A stretch of DNA of 64,000 nt from the NCBI RefSeq assembly GCF_007004645.1, contig NZ_ML660019.1, positions 169,408 to 233,407 on the forward strand, in the 5' to 3' direction. The notes beneath the pieces are model-generated. The model did not search any database, was not told where the DNA came from, and worked only from the letters and a program-made list of their open reading frames with translations. The first letter of the stretch is position 1. Every line of letters begins with the position of its first letter. The DNA is from Aliiroseovarius halocynthiae. Its GTDB lineage: Bacteria > Pseudomonadota > Alphaproteobacteria > Rhodobacterales > Rhodobacteraceae. Shown piece after piece: positions 18,891 to 26,634 of the stretch. Made by a program: the position numbers and the translations under genes.

Positions 18891-18927
18891 GTGTTTTCTG
18901 CCCGTGCTGAAAACGATGTGGGGTTTT

Positions 18928-19713
18928 CTAGACGTGACCGATAGAGCGAAGAAAGTCGGTCAGCAGCGCGGCGTATTCGGCAGGCTTTTCAACCGGGGAC
19001 ATATGTCCAGTGCCGCGGATTAGCTCGAAGCGTGATCCTGGGATCAGACCCGCCGTTTCGCGCACCATGTCGGCGGGGGTCGAGCCGTCTTCGGTCCCTG
19101 CAATCGCCAGCGTGGGCAGACGCAGGGCAGCTGTGCTTTCGTAAAGGTCCGTGTCCGCGATGGCTTCCATGCAGCCAAGATAGCCCTGAAGCGGCGTGGC
19201 ACGCATACGGGTGCGGGCGTCTTCCAGAAGCTCTGGGTGATCCCGCGCGGTCGTACGGGAAAACCAGCGTTCAATATTGGCGTCTATTCCGCCATCGCGC
19301 ACCGCTTTGATGCGATCTTCCCATTGCCACGGCGTTCCGATCTTCGCGGCAGTGTTCGAAATCACCATCCCGCGCACCAGATCCAACCGCTCGGCTGCCA
19401 ATCCTTGCGCGATGATGCCGCCGATTGACAGCCCGACAAAGACGCAGCCCTTCACCCGCAACGCGTCCAGCGTTGTGCCCGCATCGCCGACCAGATCGCC
19501 CATGGGATACGGGCCCTCGGGGCAAGGGCTTTGGCCGTGCCCGCGCATGTCCATGCGGATCAGGCGCAGGTGATCGGGCAGGGCGTCGACCACCGTGTCC
19601 CACATGGTCAGGTCGGACCCAAGCGCATGTGCGAAGACCACGGGGGGACCATCCTTGGGGCCGCTTTCCACCGTGTGAAGCGTGATGCCATGTGAGGCAG
19701 GAATTATGAACAT
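18928..19713 (-). CDS. pcaD: 3-oxoadipate enol-lactonase-like alpha/beta hydrolase
   Basis: This 261-residue alpha/beta-hydrolase has the nucleophile elbow GLSIGG (Ser about 97), an oxyanion region HALGSDLTMW, RMDMRGHGQS and a C-terminal catalytic His in GTGHMSPVEKP. Length and GHGQS/GLSIGG pattern fit PcaD, which opens 3-oxoadipate enol-lactone in aromatic catabolism. No other pca gene is present, so a related esterase is possible. Its ATG follows the preceding gene's TAA directly, making it the last gene of the 22734-18928 operon. Confidence 0.75.
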   Translation of the reverse strand: MFIIPASHGITLHTVESGPKDGPPVVFAHALGSDLTMWDTVVDALPDHLRLIRMDMRGHGQSPCPEGPYPMGDLVGDAGTTLDALRVKGCVFVGLSIGGIIAQGLAAERLDLVRGMVISNTAAKIGTPWQWEDRIKAVRDGGIDANIERWFSRTTARDHPELLEDARTRMRATPLQGYLGCMEAIADTDLYESTAALRLPTLAIAGTEDGSTPADMVRETAGLIPGSRFELIRGTGHMSPVEKPAEYAALLTDFLRSIGHV

Positions 19714-20913
19714 TTACGCGTCCCGTAAGGTCAGATGCGCCATGATCTGCCCGTGATCTGAGGCCAGCTTGTTATAGGGGGCTTCGGGGTGCGAACCGTC
19801 GGTGATGTGGTCATTCAACACACTGAAATAGGTCATATCCGCGATGCGGGACGTGTTGTCCGGGTGGAAATGGCGGCTGAGGAAAATCTGGTCGATGCTT
19901 TCAAACACGCCCCCAAAGGCCGAGGTATAGACCATGTCACGCAGGGACTTCCGGACGAACAGCTTCTCGGCGGAATGCAGGCGCACCGCCTCGATATCTT
20001 CGGTGATCTGCGCGCTTTCTTCGCGGGAATAGCGGTCGCGGTCGGTCTTCGCGTCGTGCCGCAGCATCCATGCGTAGTTCTTGAACGGCACCTCGCCCGA
20101 GATGATTTCCGAGCTGACGGCGTGTTCGCCATCGTTGAAATCGCCCATGACGGCGACAGGGTTTCCTGCGCGCAGTTCGTCCACCACCAATTTGCGTAGA
20201 ACCCACGCTTCGGCCATCCGACGCATGGCGGATCGCGCGGCCCCAAGGGCGCGGCCCACGGGATCGTAGTTGGTCAAATCCACCTCAGGCGCGAATTCGG
20301 CACCTTCTGGTCGGACGAATTCGCCCAGTTTGGACTTCAGGTGACAGTTGAAGATGGTGATGACCTGATCCCCGATGGGCACGCGAACCTTCAGGATCGG
20401 GCGTGACAGGCGGGACAGGGTGTAGTGTCCTGCGTCGCCTTCGTCCCCACGCAGGGCAGGGAAGGGGATGGTCAAAGGCTCTGGCAGATCCTGAATGATC
20501 TCAGGCGTTCCGACGAACCCAAACCGCGACAGGACCGCGACGCCGGGGCGGCGGTGGCCGGGTTCGCCGTCTGCTGCGTTGGCGGCAAAGGCCAGCCCAT
20601 CCTTGGGCCAGGGTTTCACCGCCAGCTTGCGAAAGATCGCCTTGCGGTGATAGCGCTTGCTTTCATCCGGGATGGTGGCAGCGTTCAGGTCATGTGCACG
20701 GGCGTTTGCCTCGCCAATCACATCCAGCAGGGCCTCTTCTTCGAAGATTTCCTGAAAGCCGATAATGTCGGCGTCCAGCGACATCATTTGATCGGCCATC
20801 CAATCACGCTTCCATGCGTATTCCTCGGGCGTGTAACGTTGGAACTGGTAATATTCCTGGTCCGCGCCAATCAGGTTTTTGACGTTGAACGAGGCAATCG
20901 TGAAATCGGTCAT
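19714..20913 (-). CDS. Endonuclease/exonuclease/phosphatase-family protein
   Basis: This 399-residue protein of the EEP superfamily has ASFNVKNL at the N-terminus, the metal-binding IIGFQEIFEEE, NCHLKS, VMGDFND and ASDHGQIMAHL at the C-terminus. These are the ordered catalytic motifs of the fold. The substrate could be DNA, phosphoinositide-like lipid or another phosphodiester. There is no signal peptide. It starts 25 bp after the dehydratase gene, in the same operon, whose theme is unclear. Confidence 0.8.
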   Translation of the reverse strand: MTDFTIASFNVKNLIGADQEYYQFQRYTPEEYAWKRDWMADQMMSLDADIIGFQEIFEEEALLDVIGEANARAHDLNAATIPDESKRYHRKAIFRKLAVKPWPKDGLAFAANAADGEPGHRRPGVAVLSRFGFVGTPEIIQDLPEPLTIPFPALRGDEGDAGHYTLSRLSRPILKVRVPIGDQVITIFNCHLKSKLGEFVRPEGAEFAPEVDLTNYDPVGRALGAARSAMRRMAEAWVLRKLVVDELRAGNPVAVMGDFNDGEHAVSSEIISGEVPFKNYAWMLRHDAKTDRDRYSREESAQITEDIEAVRLHSAEKLFVRKSLRDMVYTSAFGGVFESIDQIFLSRHFHPDNTSRIADMTYFSVLNDHITDGSHPEAPYNKLASDHGQIMAHLTLRDA

Positions 20914-20938
20914 CGGGGTCTCCGGTCAGGGACAAGGG

Positions 20939-21910
20939 TCAGGCAAAACGGTTCAGGGCATCGGCAAACAGGGGCGCGTCGACATTGCCCCCTGATACCA
21001 CTACAATAACCGCGTCGCCTTTGATTTCTAGCGGTTGAAACAGGGCGGCGGCCAAGGCAACTGCGCCGCCGGGTTCGATGACCAGCTTCAGACGCGTGAA
21101 AGCCAGCGCCATCGCGCGCAAGCAGTCCTTGTCAGTTACCACAATGCCCGCACCGCATAGGCGGGTCATGACTGGGAAAGTCAGGTCACCGGGCGCGGGG
21201 GTAAGGATTGCATCGCAAATCGAGCCACTTCGTTTCTCATTGATCTCGATCTTTTCGGCGTGAAGAGATCGGGTGACGTCATCGAAGTCCGCGGGCTCCA
21301 CGGGGCGAACTGTCATGTCCGGCGCGTCATGCTCGAGGGCAATGGCGATGCCTGCAGTCAATCCGCCACCGCCACAGGGCACCAGAACCTGTGCGTTGCG
21401 GATGCCTGCGTCGCGCGCTTGATTTGCGATCTCAAGCCCCACGGTTCCTTGACCTGCGATCACATCTTTGTTGTCGAAAGGTTTGATCAAGGTGAGCCGG
21501 TGTTGTCGCGAAAGGTCGGCCCCGATCTGGTCGCGATCTTCAGTCATCCGATTGTACAATACGACCTTGGCACCCAGTGCGCGTGTGTTGTCGATCTTCA
21601 ATTGAGGCGCGTCCGACGGCATGACAATCGTCGCTGGTGTCTGGTTTTGGCGCGCAGCTAGCGCAATGCCCTGCGCGTGGTTGCCGGACGAATAGGCAAT
21701 CACGCCCAGCTCTCGTTGCTGGGCGGATAGCTGAGAAATCGCATTATGCGCCCCGCGATATTTGAAACTGCCCGTGTGTTGCAGGCATTCTGGTTTCACA
21801 AACACTTGCCGCCCTGCGATCTCGTCCAGAAAGGGCGAGGTCAGCAGCGGTGTGCGTCGGACATGGCCCGCATTGCGGCGGGCAGCGTTGCGGATCTCGT
21901 TGATGTTCAT
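20939..21910 (-). CDS. PLP-dependent threonine/serine dehydratase
   Basis: This 323-residue fold-type II PLP enzyme deaminates threonine or serine to a 2-oxo acid. The Schiff-base lysine is in HTGSFKYRGA (Lys50), the phosphate-binding loop is PCGGGGLTAG, and VVSGGNVD is at the C-terminus. There is no ACT regulatory domain, so it resembles catabolic TdcB or serine racemase-like enzymes more than biosynthetic IlvA. Start 21910 overlaps the hydrolase stop as ATGA; a longer start at 21928 is less likely. Confidence 0.87.
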   Translation of the reverse strand: MNINEIRNAARRNAGHVRRTPLLTSPFLDEIAGRQVFVKPECLQHTGSFKYRGAHNAISQLSAQQRELGVIAYSSGNHAQGIALAARQNQTPATIVMPSDAPQLKIDNTRALGAKVVLYNRMTEDRDQIGADLSRQHRLTLIKPFDNKDVIAGQGTVGLEIANQARDAGIRNAQVLVPCGGGGLTAGIAIALEHDAPDMTVRPVEPADFDDVTRSLHAEKIEINEKRSGSICDAILTPAPGDLTFPVMTRLCGAGIVVTDKDCLRAMALAFTRLKLVIEPGGAVALAAALFQPLEIKGDAVIVVVSGGNVDAPLFADALNRFA

Positions 21911-22734
21911 TGCATCTTCTCTAGCCATGCGTTGAGTGTGGCAAGGCCTTCGGGTTCGTCCAGAAAGGGGACATGACCGCGATCAGGGACTTTTGCATAG
22001 CCCATATCGGGGCGCCGCCTGCGCATTTCGGCGACCGTCTTGTCGCTTAGAAGGTCCGAGTTTTCACCATGGATCAAAGCCAGCGGCAGGCCCTCCATCG
22101 CGTCAAAGAACGGCCAAAGGTCCGGGGCGGGTTGCGCGCCAGCAGCTTGAACCGCCTCGCGTAGGGCCGGGTCATAGCGATTGGTCAGGCCTTGATCGTC
22201 CTGCTCGAACAGATTGTAGCATTCCTCAACCCAGCGCTCGATTGGTACGTCATTGAAGCCGAAATTGGTCATGAGTTTCGCACGTGCATCGGCGGCGTCT
22301 TCGATGGTCTTGGCGGCGGGTTTGCGCCCCAGATACCCCATGATGTTGTCCAGCCCGTGCTGCGCAAGCTCGGGCCCAATATCGTTCATACAAACACCCA
22401 GAAGCTTGTCCTTCACAGTCGCGGCAAGCCCCATGGCGATCAGGCCCCCACGCGATGTGCCAAGGATCGCAGTTTTGTCGATCCCTAGATGGCTCATCAG
22501 GGACAGCGCATCCAGTCCCTCCTGCGGCACGGTATAGGTTGTGTGATTACCCCAATCAGACCGCCCACGCCCGCGATAATCCATGCGGATCAAACGAATA
22601 CCCTTCAGGTGCGGCGCGACGAAGTTGAAGTCATCCGAGTTCCGCGTCAGCCCGGACAGGGCCAGAACAGGCAGGCCTTCGCCCTCGTCCTGAAAGGCAA
22701 TTTCAAGGCCGTCGTTGGCGGTGAATGTTTGCAT
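21907..22734 (-). CDS. Alpha/beta hydrolase
   Basis: This 275-residue alpha/beta-hydrolase has the nucleophile GTSRGG, the acid region near LIHGENSDL and the histidine in DRGHVPFLDEPE. Its substrate is unknown. It is the first gene of a tight four-gene minus-strand operon. An IS110-family element sits directly upstream of its start, so the operon may have lost or exchanged its original promoter. Confidence 0.82.
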   Translation of the reverse strand: MQTFTANDGLEIAFQDEGEGLPVLALSGLTRNSDDFNFVAPHLKGIRLIRMDYRGRGRSDWGNHTTYTVPQEGLDALSLMSHLGIDKTAILGTSRGGLIAMGLAATVKDKLLGVCMNDIGPELAQHGLDNIMGYLGRKPAAKTIEDAADARAKLMTNFGFNDVPIERWVEECYNLFEQDDQGLTNRYDPALREAVQAAGAQPAPDLWPFFDAMEGLPLALIHGENSDLLSDKTVAEMRRRRPDMGYAKVPDRGHVPFLDEPEGLATLNAWLEKMQ

Positions 22735-22812
22735 ATTCCGATCCCTGCTGCGTGTTTAGGCGCAGTAAGCCCGAGAACCGGAATGGGGTCTAGTGGGACC
22801 TCGCATAAAAAA

Positions 22813-22887
22813 TACCATGCTGGACGGCGGCGCGGTTGACTGCTGCGATGTCGGAACATTCCAAACAAAGGAGTTTCCAGCATGGTA
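22813..22887 (+). repeat. 12-bp inverted repeat enclosing the transposase start
   Basis: TACCATGCTGGA at 22813-22824 is the exact reverse complement of 22876-22887, with 51 nt between. The right arm contains the ATG at 22882. If transcribed from outside, the hairpin would hide the start codon; it could also be part of the element's guide RNA. Confidence 0.7.
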
Positions 22888-23976
22888 AAGAAAGCAACAC
22901 GCATTTCGCGCTTTGTGGCGGCAGTTGAAGATCAGCCTGTCGTCGTTGGCCTAGATGTTCACAAGAAGACCTATTCGGTTGCGCTGTTTTCCAAAGAGGA
23001 CGGGTTGGTAGAGAGTTACACCTGTCCGTCAGGTGAAGCGGCACTGGCTCATCAACTGACAGAACTGGGTATTAACTTAGAGCACATAGTTTATGAATCC
23101 GGCCCTACCGGCTTCGCTCTGTCGCGGGTTTTGACGGATGCAGGTTTTGATGTGTCCATCATCGCAGCTTCGCGCATTTCTCGCGGATATGCAGCGGCAG
23201 CGAAGAATGACCGTTTGGATGCGGTGAAGCTGGCAACCTATTATGCCCGTGGGTTGCTACGCCCCATCGCGGTCCCGACTGTAGAGCAAGAGGGCTATCG
23301 CGCCTTGGTGCGACGGCGCAAACGGATCGCAGAAAGCAGGGGTAAGATCAAACAGAAGATCAAGGGTTTCTTGCTGGCGTCCGGCATTGATGAACCGGAT
23401 AGCATTCAGAAGTGGTCGCTGGCGGCATCCGCCGACTTGACCGCGCTCGATGTGCCGCCGCAACATCACATGGCGCTGGCCTCAATGGTGCGCGAATACC
23501 TGTTTCTGTTATCGGAAGACAAGATGCTCCGCGCAGAGATCCGCACTGCCACCAAACGGATGCACCCCGAACCTTATAAGCGCCTGACCTCTATCGTCGG
23601 TGTGGGGGAGACTGCCGCGACAAGCTTTTTGGCCGAGCTATTCTCGCCAGAGAGGTTTAACAGGCCGGAAGAAGTAACCTCGTATCTCGGGCTGGCCCCG
23701 GTGGTCAGCCCGAGCGGTGGCAGTGCAGCCCGGGCCAGGATCAAGCCCGTGGGTCAGAAGCGTCTGCGTGGCATTCTGGTTGAAGCGGCATGGCAATGGA
23801 CGTGGCGCGATCCGGAAGCCAAGGAACTCTACAATCGACATTTTGCGAAGCATGGGATCGGGCAGAAGGCGATTGTCGCCGTCGCCCGTAAGCTCGCAAC
23901 CAAGCTTTGGCGCTTGGCGATGGAAGCACGGCCCGCGTCAATGGGGGATGCTGCGAGCGGGGCTCGGTCGGCATAA
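22882..23976 (+). CDS. IS110-family transposase/recombinase
   Basis: This 364-residue recombinase has the RuvC-like DEDD domain at the N-terminus: VVGLDVHKKT (Asp25), HIVYESGPTG and KNDRLDAVKLA. A central coiled region is followed by the C-terminal Tnp domain (LTSIVGVGETAA then SPSGGSAARAR with the candidate catalytic serine). The gene is full length with no frameshift, so the copy may be active. AAAGGAG lies 8 nt before the ATG but falls beside a 12-bp inverted repeat. It inserted upstream of the hydrolase-dehydratase operon. Confidence 0.95.
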   Translation: MVKKATRISRFVAAVEDQPVVVGLDVHKKTYSVALFSKEDGLVESYTCPSGEAALAHQLTELGINLEHIVYESGPTGFALSRVLTDAGFDVSIIAASRISRGYAAAAKNDRLDAVKLATYYARGLLRPIAVPTVEQEGYRALVRRRKRIAESRGKIKQKIKGFLLASGIDEPDSIQKWSLAASADLTALDVPPQHHMALASMVREYLFLLSEDKMLRAEIRTATKRMHPEPYKRLTSIVGVGETAATSFLAELFSPERFNRPEEVTSYLGLAPVVSPSGGSAARARIKPVGQKRLRGILVEAAWQWTWRDPEAKELYNRHFAKHGIGQKAIVAVARKLATKLWRLAMEARPASMGDAASGARSA

Positions 23977-24266
23977 CCGACAGTAAAAAAGGGCAGCATC
24001 CCCATCAACCGGCGCGTACCGAAAACGGTACTTGGTGACCTTACATCATCCTGTCAGGCACGAATAAGAAAAGGCTTACGCAAGGCCGGTGAACAGTTTT
24101 GGTTTGGCCTCCGAACTCGGTGCCTTTGACAGGCACCGTGAGCTTTGCTGCGGCCAATGCCCAATGTCTCAGGTGCGGGACTTTGCTGACGTTCACACCG
24201 CTGATCCGAATGGCCGGTATTATTTGGGTGAAGTTGTTTCGCTTCAATCTCTGGCTTGAGGTCGGC
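23977..24266. other. IS110 right flank and intergenic DNA
   Basis: This holds the downstream hairpins of the IS element (to about 24031) and then about 230 bp with no convincing coding frame up to the end of the AHSA1-type gene. Nothing else is recognised. Confidence 0.4.
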
Positions 24267-24701
24267 CTAATTCGTCTCCGACCAAGGATACGCGCCGGGG
24301 TCTTGCCCTCGCGACGCTGAGTCAAGCCGAGCAAGGAAAATGGGCCACCCATATGCATGTTTCTCAAACTCAGAATCTTGCAACCCGGAATGTGTCAGCG
24401 TCAGCGATGTGCTGCCGCCCCTGTCCTGTAGCGAAATCGAAAGCTGCGTGGAGCCCGGCGGCATTAATTCATTTCCAGCCTCACCCCAGGCTATTTCAAT
24501 GAAAGTGGGACGATCGATTTTGGTGTATTCCCCGCGGATCAGGACACCGTCGATGTCCACCGAAAACAGGCCACCATCCTGTGCATCAAGGCGAGCAAAC
24601 TCACCCATCCAGCGTACCATAAATTCTGGTTTTACAAAGTGATCAAAAACCGTTTCAATCGAGGCCTCAATATCGATCTGCTGAATGAACGCATCCCTCA
24701 T
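24267..24701 (-). CDS. SRPBCC/AHSA1-domain protein
   Basis: This 144-residue START-like helix-grip protein of the AHSA1 group starts with IEASIETVFDHFVKPEFMVRWMG and contains RGEYTKIDRPTFIEIAWG and LSISLQDRGGSTSLTLTHSGL. Such proteins bind hydrophobic ligands. They are very often encoded next to an ArsR regulator, as here, where the start overlaps the regulator's stop by 4 bp. The ligand is unknown. Confidence 0.85.
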   Translation of the reverse strand: MRDAFIQQIDIEASIETVFDHFVKPEFMVRWMGEFARLDAQDGGLFSVDIDGVLIRGEYTKIDRPTFIEIAWGEAGNELMPPGSTQLSISLQDRGGSTSLTLTHSGLQDSEFEKHAYGWPIFLARLDSASRGQDPGAYPWSETN

Positions 24702-25000
24702 TCTTTCTCGGCACTTTCTTTTAACGCTGCTAACTGATCCGCCCAGAAGCTAGACACAAAATCTTGGACCGGTTGAAAACCGCCAATCCTAATTGCGTAT
24801 AAATGCCGCGTCCCCTCCTTGCGCGCCTCAACCAGACCAGCTTCCTCCAACATCTTGAGGTGAAGACTCACTGCCTGCTGCGTGACAGAGACGCGCTTTG
24901 ACATCTCGCCGACTGACATCGTTCCTTGGTCTCTTAATAGCGTTAATAGCTCTCTGCGACGGGGTTCCGCAATTGCCTTCAGAGCGGCCTGCTCGTTCAT
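24698..25000 (-). CDS. ArsR-family transcriptional repressor
   Basis: This 100-residue winged-helix regulator starts MNEQAALKAIAEPRRRELL and has recognition helix region VTQQAVSLHLKMLEEAGLVEARKEG and wing RHLYAIR. No CxC metal site is visible, so it probably senses an organic ligand or works with the AHSA1 partner. Start 25000 has GAGG 5-8 nt upstream and begins the family N-terminus. Two identical ACAAGT-N4-ACTTGT palindromes in the divergent promoter are its likely operators. Confidence 0.9.
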   Translation of the reverse strand: MNEQAALKAIAEPRRRELLTLLRDQGTMSVGEMSKRVSVTQQAVSLHLKMLEEAGLVEARKEGTRHLYAIRIGGFQPVQDFVSSFWADQLAALKESAEKE

Positions 25001-25012
25001 ATCGCCTCTTCC

Positions 25013-25028
25013 ACAAGTATTCACTTGT
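25013..25028. promoter_or_regulatory. Operator 1, ACAAGT-ATTC-ACTTGT
   Basis: Perfect 6-bp dyad with a 4-nt spacer, 13 bp before the ArsR start. The same arms and spacing recur at 25054-25069; the two centres are 41 bp apart, about four helical turns. Confidence 0.8.
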
Positions 25029-25053
25029 ATTTAACGTTTCGCCATCGTATATC

Positions 25054-25069
25054 ACAAGTCACAACTTGT
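25054..25069. promoter_or_regulatory. Operator 2, ACAAGT-CACA-ACTTGT
   Basis: Second copy of the perfect dyad, 13 bp before the GST start. Only the spacer differs from operator 1. The symmetric placement suggests joint repression of both divergent units by the ArsR protein. Confidence 0.8.
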
Positions 25070-25082
25070 AGAAAGGCACGAA

Positions 25083-25688
25083 ATGAAACTTTATAGCCAC
25101 CCGTTTTCGCAACATTCCCGTCGTGTGCGCATGCTTTGCGACGAGCTGAAACTGCGGCCAGAAATAGAAAATGTTTCCCTGGAATCGGGCGAACATAGGA
25201 GTGCCGAGTTCCTAGAAAAGAACCCGACTGGTCGTGTGCCAGTGTTGGAAGATGACTCGATGGTACTGCCAGAGTCGCACGCGATCATGAAATACCTCGC
25301 ATCGAAGTATGGAGGTGAACGGTTCTACGCTCAGGACAATACCACGCGCGCGCAAATAGACATGTGGCTCGATTGGAACCACACCAAACTGAACCCGCCC
25401 GTACAAACTTTGGTCATTCAATCCATGAGCAAAGATGGGGATCCTGCTCAAATTGAAGCGGCTGCGCATCAGTCGACTGATGCGCTCGAAATTCTGGAAC
25501 GTGCAATGCCAATAGAAAGTGGACCAGACGGTTCTCCAACATTGGCGGACTTGTCTCTAGTGAGCACGATTGCGCTATTTGAAATGGTCGGACAATCCCT
25601 TCAGGGCTTTCCAAAAGTGGCGAAGTGGTATGCCGACATCAAGGCTAGGCCTAGCTTCGCAAATACCGCGCCGACAATGGACCAATAG
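25083..25688 (+). CDS. Glutathione S-transferase family protein
   Basis: This 201-residue cytosolic GST has an N-terminal thioredoxin-like domain (about 1-78; LYSHPFSQHSRRVRML with candidate catalytic Ser8, GRVPVLEDDSMVLPESHAIMKYL carrying the cis-Pro and E-S glutathione contacts) and a helical C-terminal domain. It probably conjugates or reduces an electrophile. It is divergent from the ArsR/AHSA1 pair and shares their operator region, so all may respond to one toxic compound. Confidence 0.9.
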   Translation: MKLYSHPFSQHSRRVRMLCDELKLRPEIENVSLESGEHRSAEFLEKNPTGRVPVLEDDSMVLPESHAIMKYLASKYGGERFYAQDNTTRAQIDMWLDWNHTKLNPPVQTLVIQSMSKDGDPAQIEAAAHQSTDALEILERAMPIESGPDGSPTLADLSLVSTIALFEMVGQSLQGFPKVAKWYADIKARPSFANTAPTMDQ

Positions 25689-25735
25689 TCGGCATTTGTA
25701 TGCAATTTTAATTGTCGAAAATCGGAACGGAGCAC

Positions 25736-26266
25736 ATGAAACTTATCAAAGTAATTGCGGTGGGCGCGGTCATTGCCGTCGTTCTACTGATAGGGCTGTC
25801 GCAAATCGGAGGACAAATGACAACGCTTCACCATCAAATCAAAATAGACGCACCACAGGAATTGGTGTTTGCCACGCTCGCGGATCTGGAGACTGTCGAC
25901 GACTACAACCCACACGTCCAAACGGCTAAATACATATCTGAAAATCGCACGGGCGTCGGTGCATCCAGAGAGTGTTTTCTGGGCGCTCAAGGAACCGTGC
26001 TGGAGCGAGTGACAGCGGTTGAAGACGGCAAATCCATTTCGATGGAAATGTACGAGCATAACTGGCCCCTGAAGTACATGCGTTGGACAACCCGCCTTGA
26101 AACCGAGGGCGACTCTACTTTGGTTAGCCAGACACTTGAATATGAGATGAAGTTTGGCCTTCTCGGCGCACTGATGGACAGACTGATGATGAGAGGGAAA
26201 ATGGACAGCACAATGAACGAAGTGTTCAATTCGATGCGGGATTACATTGAAAAAATCCCGGTCTGA
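25736..26266 (+). CDS. Membrane-anchored SRPBCC (polyketide-cyclase-like) protein
   Basis: This protein of about 176 residues has an N-terminal membrane segment (about 4-24) followed by a START-like domain: HHQIKIDAPQELVFATLADLETVDDYNP at the start, SISMEMYEH and SQTLEYEMKFGLLGALMDRLMM near the end. Start 25736 is preceded by CGGAG; ATG 25712 would add eight residues. It follows the GST gene by 47 bp and may belong to the same ArsR regulon. It is the second helix-grip protein of the cluster, but in a membrane form. Confidence 0.8.
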   Translation: MKLIKVIAVGAVIAVVLLIGLSQIGGQMTTLHHQIKIDAPQELVFATLADLETVDDYNPHVQTAKYISENRTGVGASRECFLGAQGTVLERVTAVEDGKSISMEMYEHNWPLKYMRWTTRLETEGDSTLVSQTLEYEMKFGLLGALMDRLMMRGKMDSTMNEVFNSMRDYIEKIPV

Positions 26267-26282
26267 TAGGTTCAAATACTTT

Positions 26283-26307
26283 AGATGCGCGGAAAAACTG
26301 CGCATCT
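26283..26307 (+). terminator. Hairpin after SRPBCC gene
   Basis: AGATGCGC pairs with GCGCATCT across a 9-nt loop, 16 bp past the stop. There is no T-tract, so it is a possible but weak terminator. Confidence 0.5.
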
Positions 26308-26316
26308 CTGGTTTCC

Positions 26317-26332
26317 AACTAGTGAACTAGTT
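26317..26332. repeat. AACTAGT-GA-ACTAGTT dyad
   Basis: Perfect 7-bp inverted repeat with a 2-nt spacer, six bp outside the left end of the MITE-like element. Possibly part of the insertion target or an operator-like site. Confidence 0.5.
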
Positions 26333-26338
26333 CGTGCC

Positions 26339-26468
26339 GATTGTGTTGAAAAACTCCGAAATTCAGACATGACAATTTGGCCGAACCCCTCGCCACGAAA
26401 ATCTGACGAGCCTGTACGGTGAAGAAATCCATTGATCAGACCCAAAATCGGAGTTTTTCAACACAATC
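26339..26468. mobile_element. MITE-like 130-bp element with 21-bp perfect inverted ends
   Basis: Positions 26339-26359 (starting GATTGTGTTGAAAAA) are the exact reverse complement of 26448-26468. The 88-bp interior has no complete gene. Perfect long inverted ends around a short core are typical of a miniature inverted-repeat element mobilised by a full-length IS elsewhere. TGTTGAAAAACTC-like ends are familiar from several IS families; the parent is not in the window. Confidence 0.7.
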
Positions 26469-26590
26469 TGCCCAATGCGGCCATTCTTGCAACCTGCAGC
26501 ATCGGTCAAAGTGGGCTCAGAGCAGCCATTGACAGATTGGCTTTATACTCGCAGCATTGCTGGGTGGGCTTGACAGTCGTCCACATAAGA

Positions 26591-26617
26591 AAGGCCCCGC
26601 CAGTTGGGGCCTTTTTA
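26591..26617 (-). terminator. fabI operon terminator
   Basis: AAGGCCCC pairs with GGGGCCTT around a 7-nt loop, with T-rich tails on both strands, 18-44 bp past the fabI stop. It should end the minus-strand fabA-fabB-fabI transcript and may act in both directions. Confidence 0.85.
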
Positions 26618-26634
26618 GTCGCGGCGAATTCAGA

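Larger units (their letters stand above)
22735..24031 (+). mobile_element. IS110-family insertion sequence (approximate limits)
   Basis: A complete transposase gene is flanked by about 70-150 bp of non-coding DNA on each side with marked hairpins. These are a 12-bp inverted repeat at 22813-22824/22876-22887 spanning the start codon, GGGGATGCTGC/GCAGCATCCCC at 23944-23954/23993-24003 spanning the stop, and GTACCG-AAAA-CGGTAC at 24016-24031. IS110-family elements usually lack terminal inverted repeats, and their ends encode a guide (bridge) RNA. The true ends cannot be set from one copy. Confidence 0.7.

Noticed and set aside
24041-24367. A 108-codon minus-strand frame between the IS element and the AHSA1 gene
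   Set aside because: It overlaps the start of a real gene in another frame and shows no protein family features.
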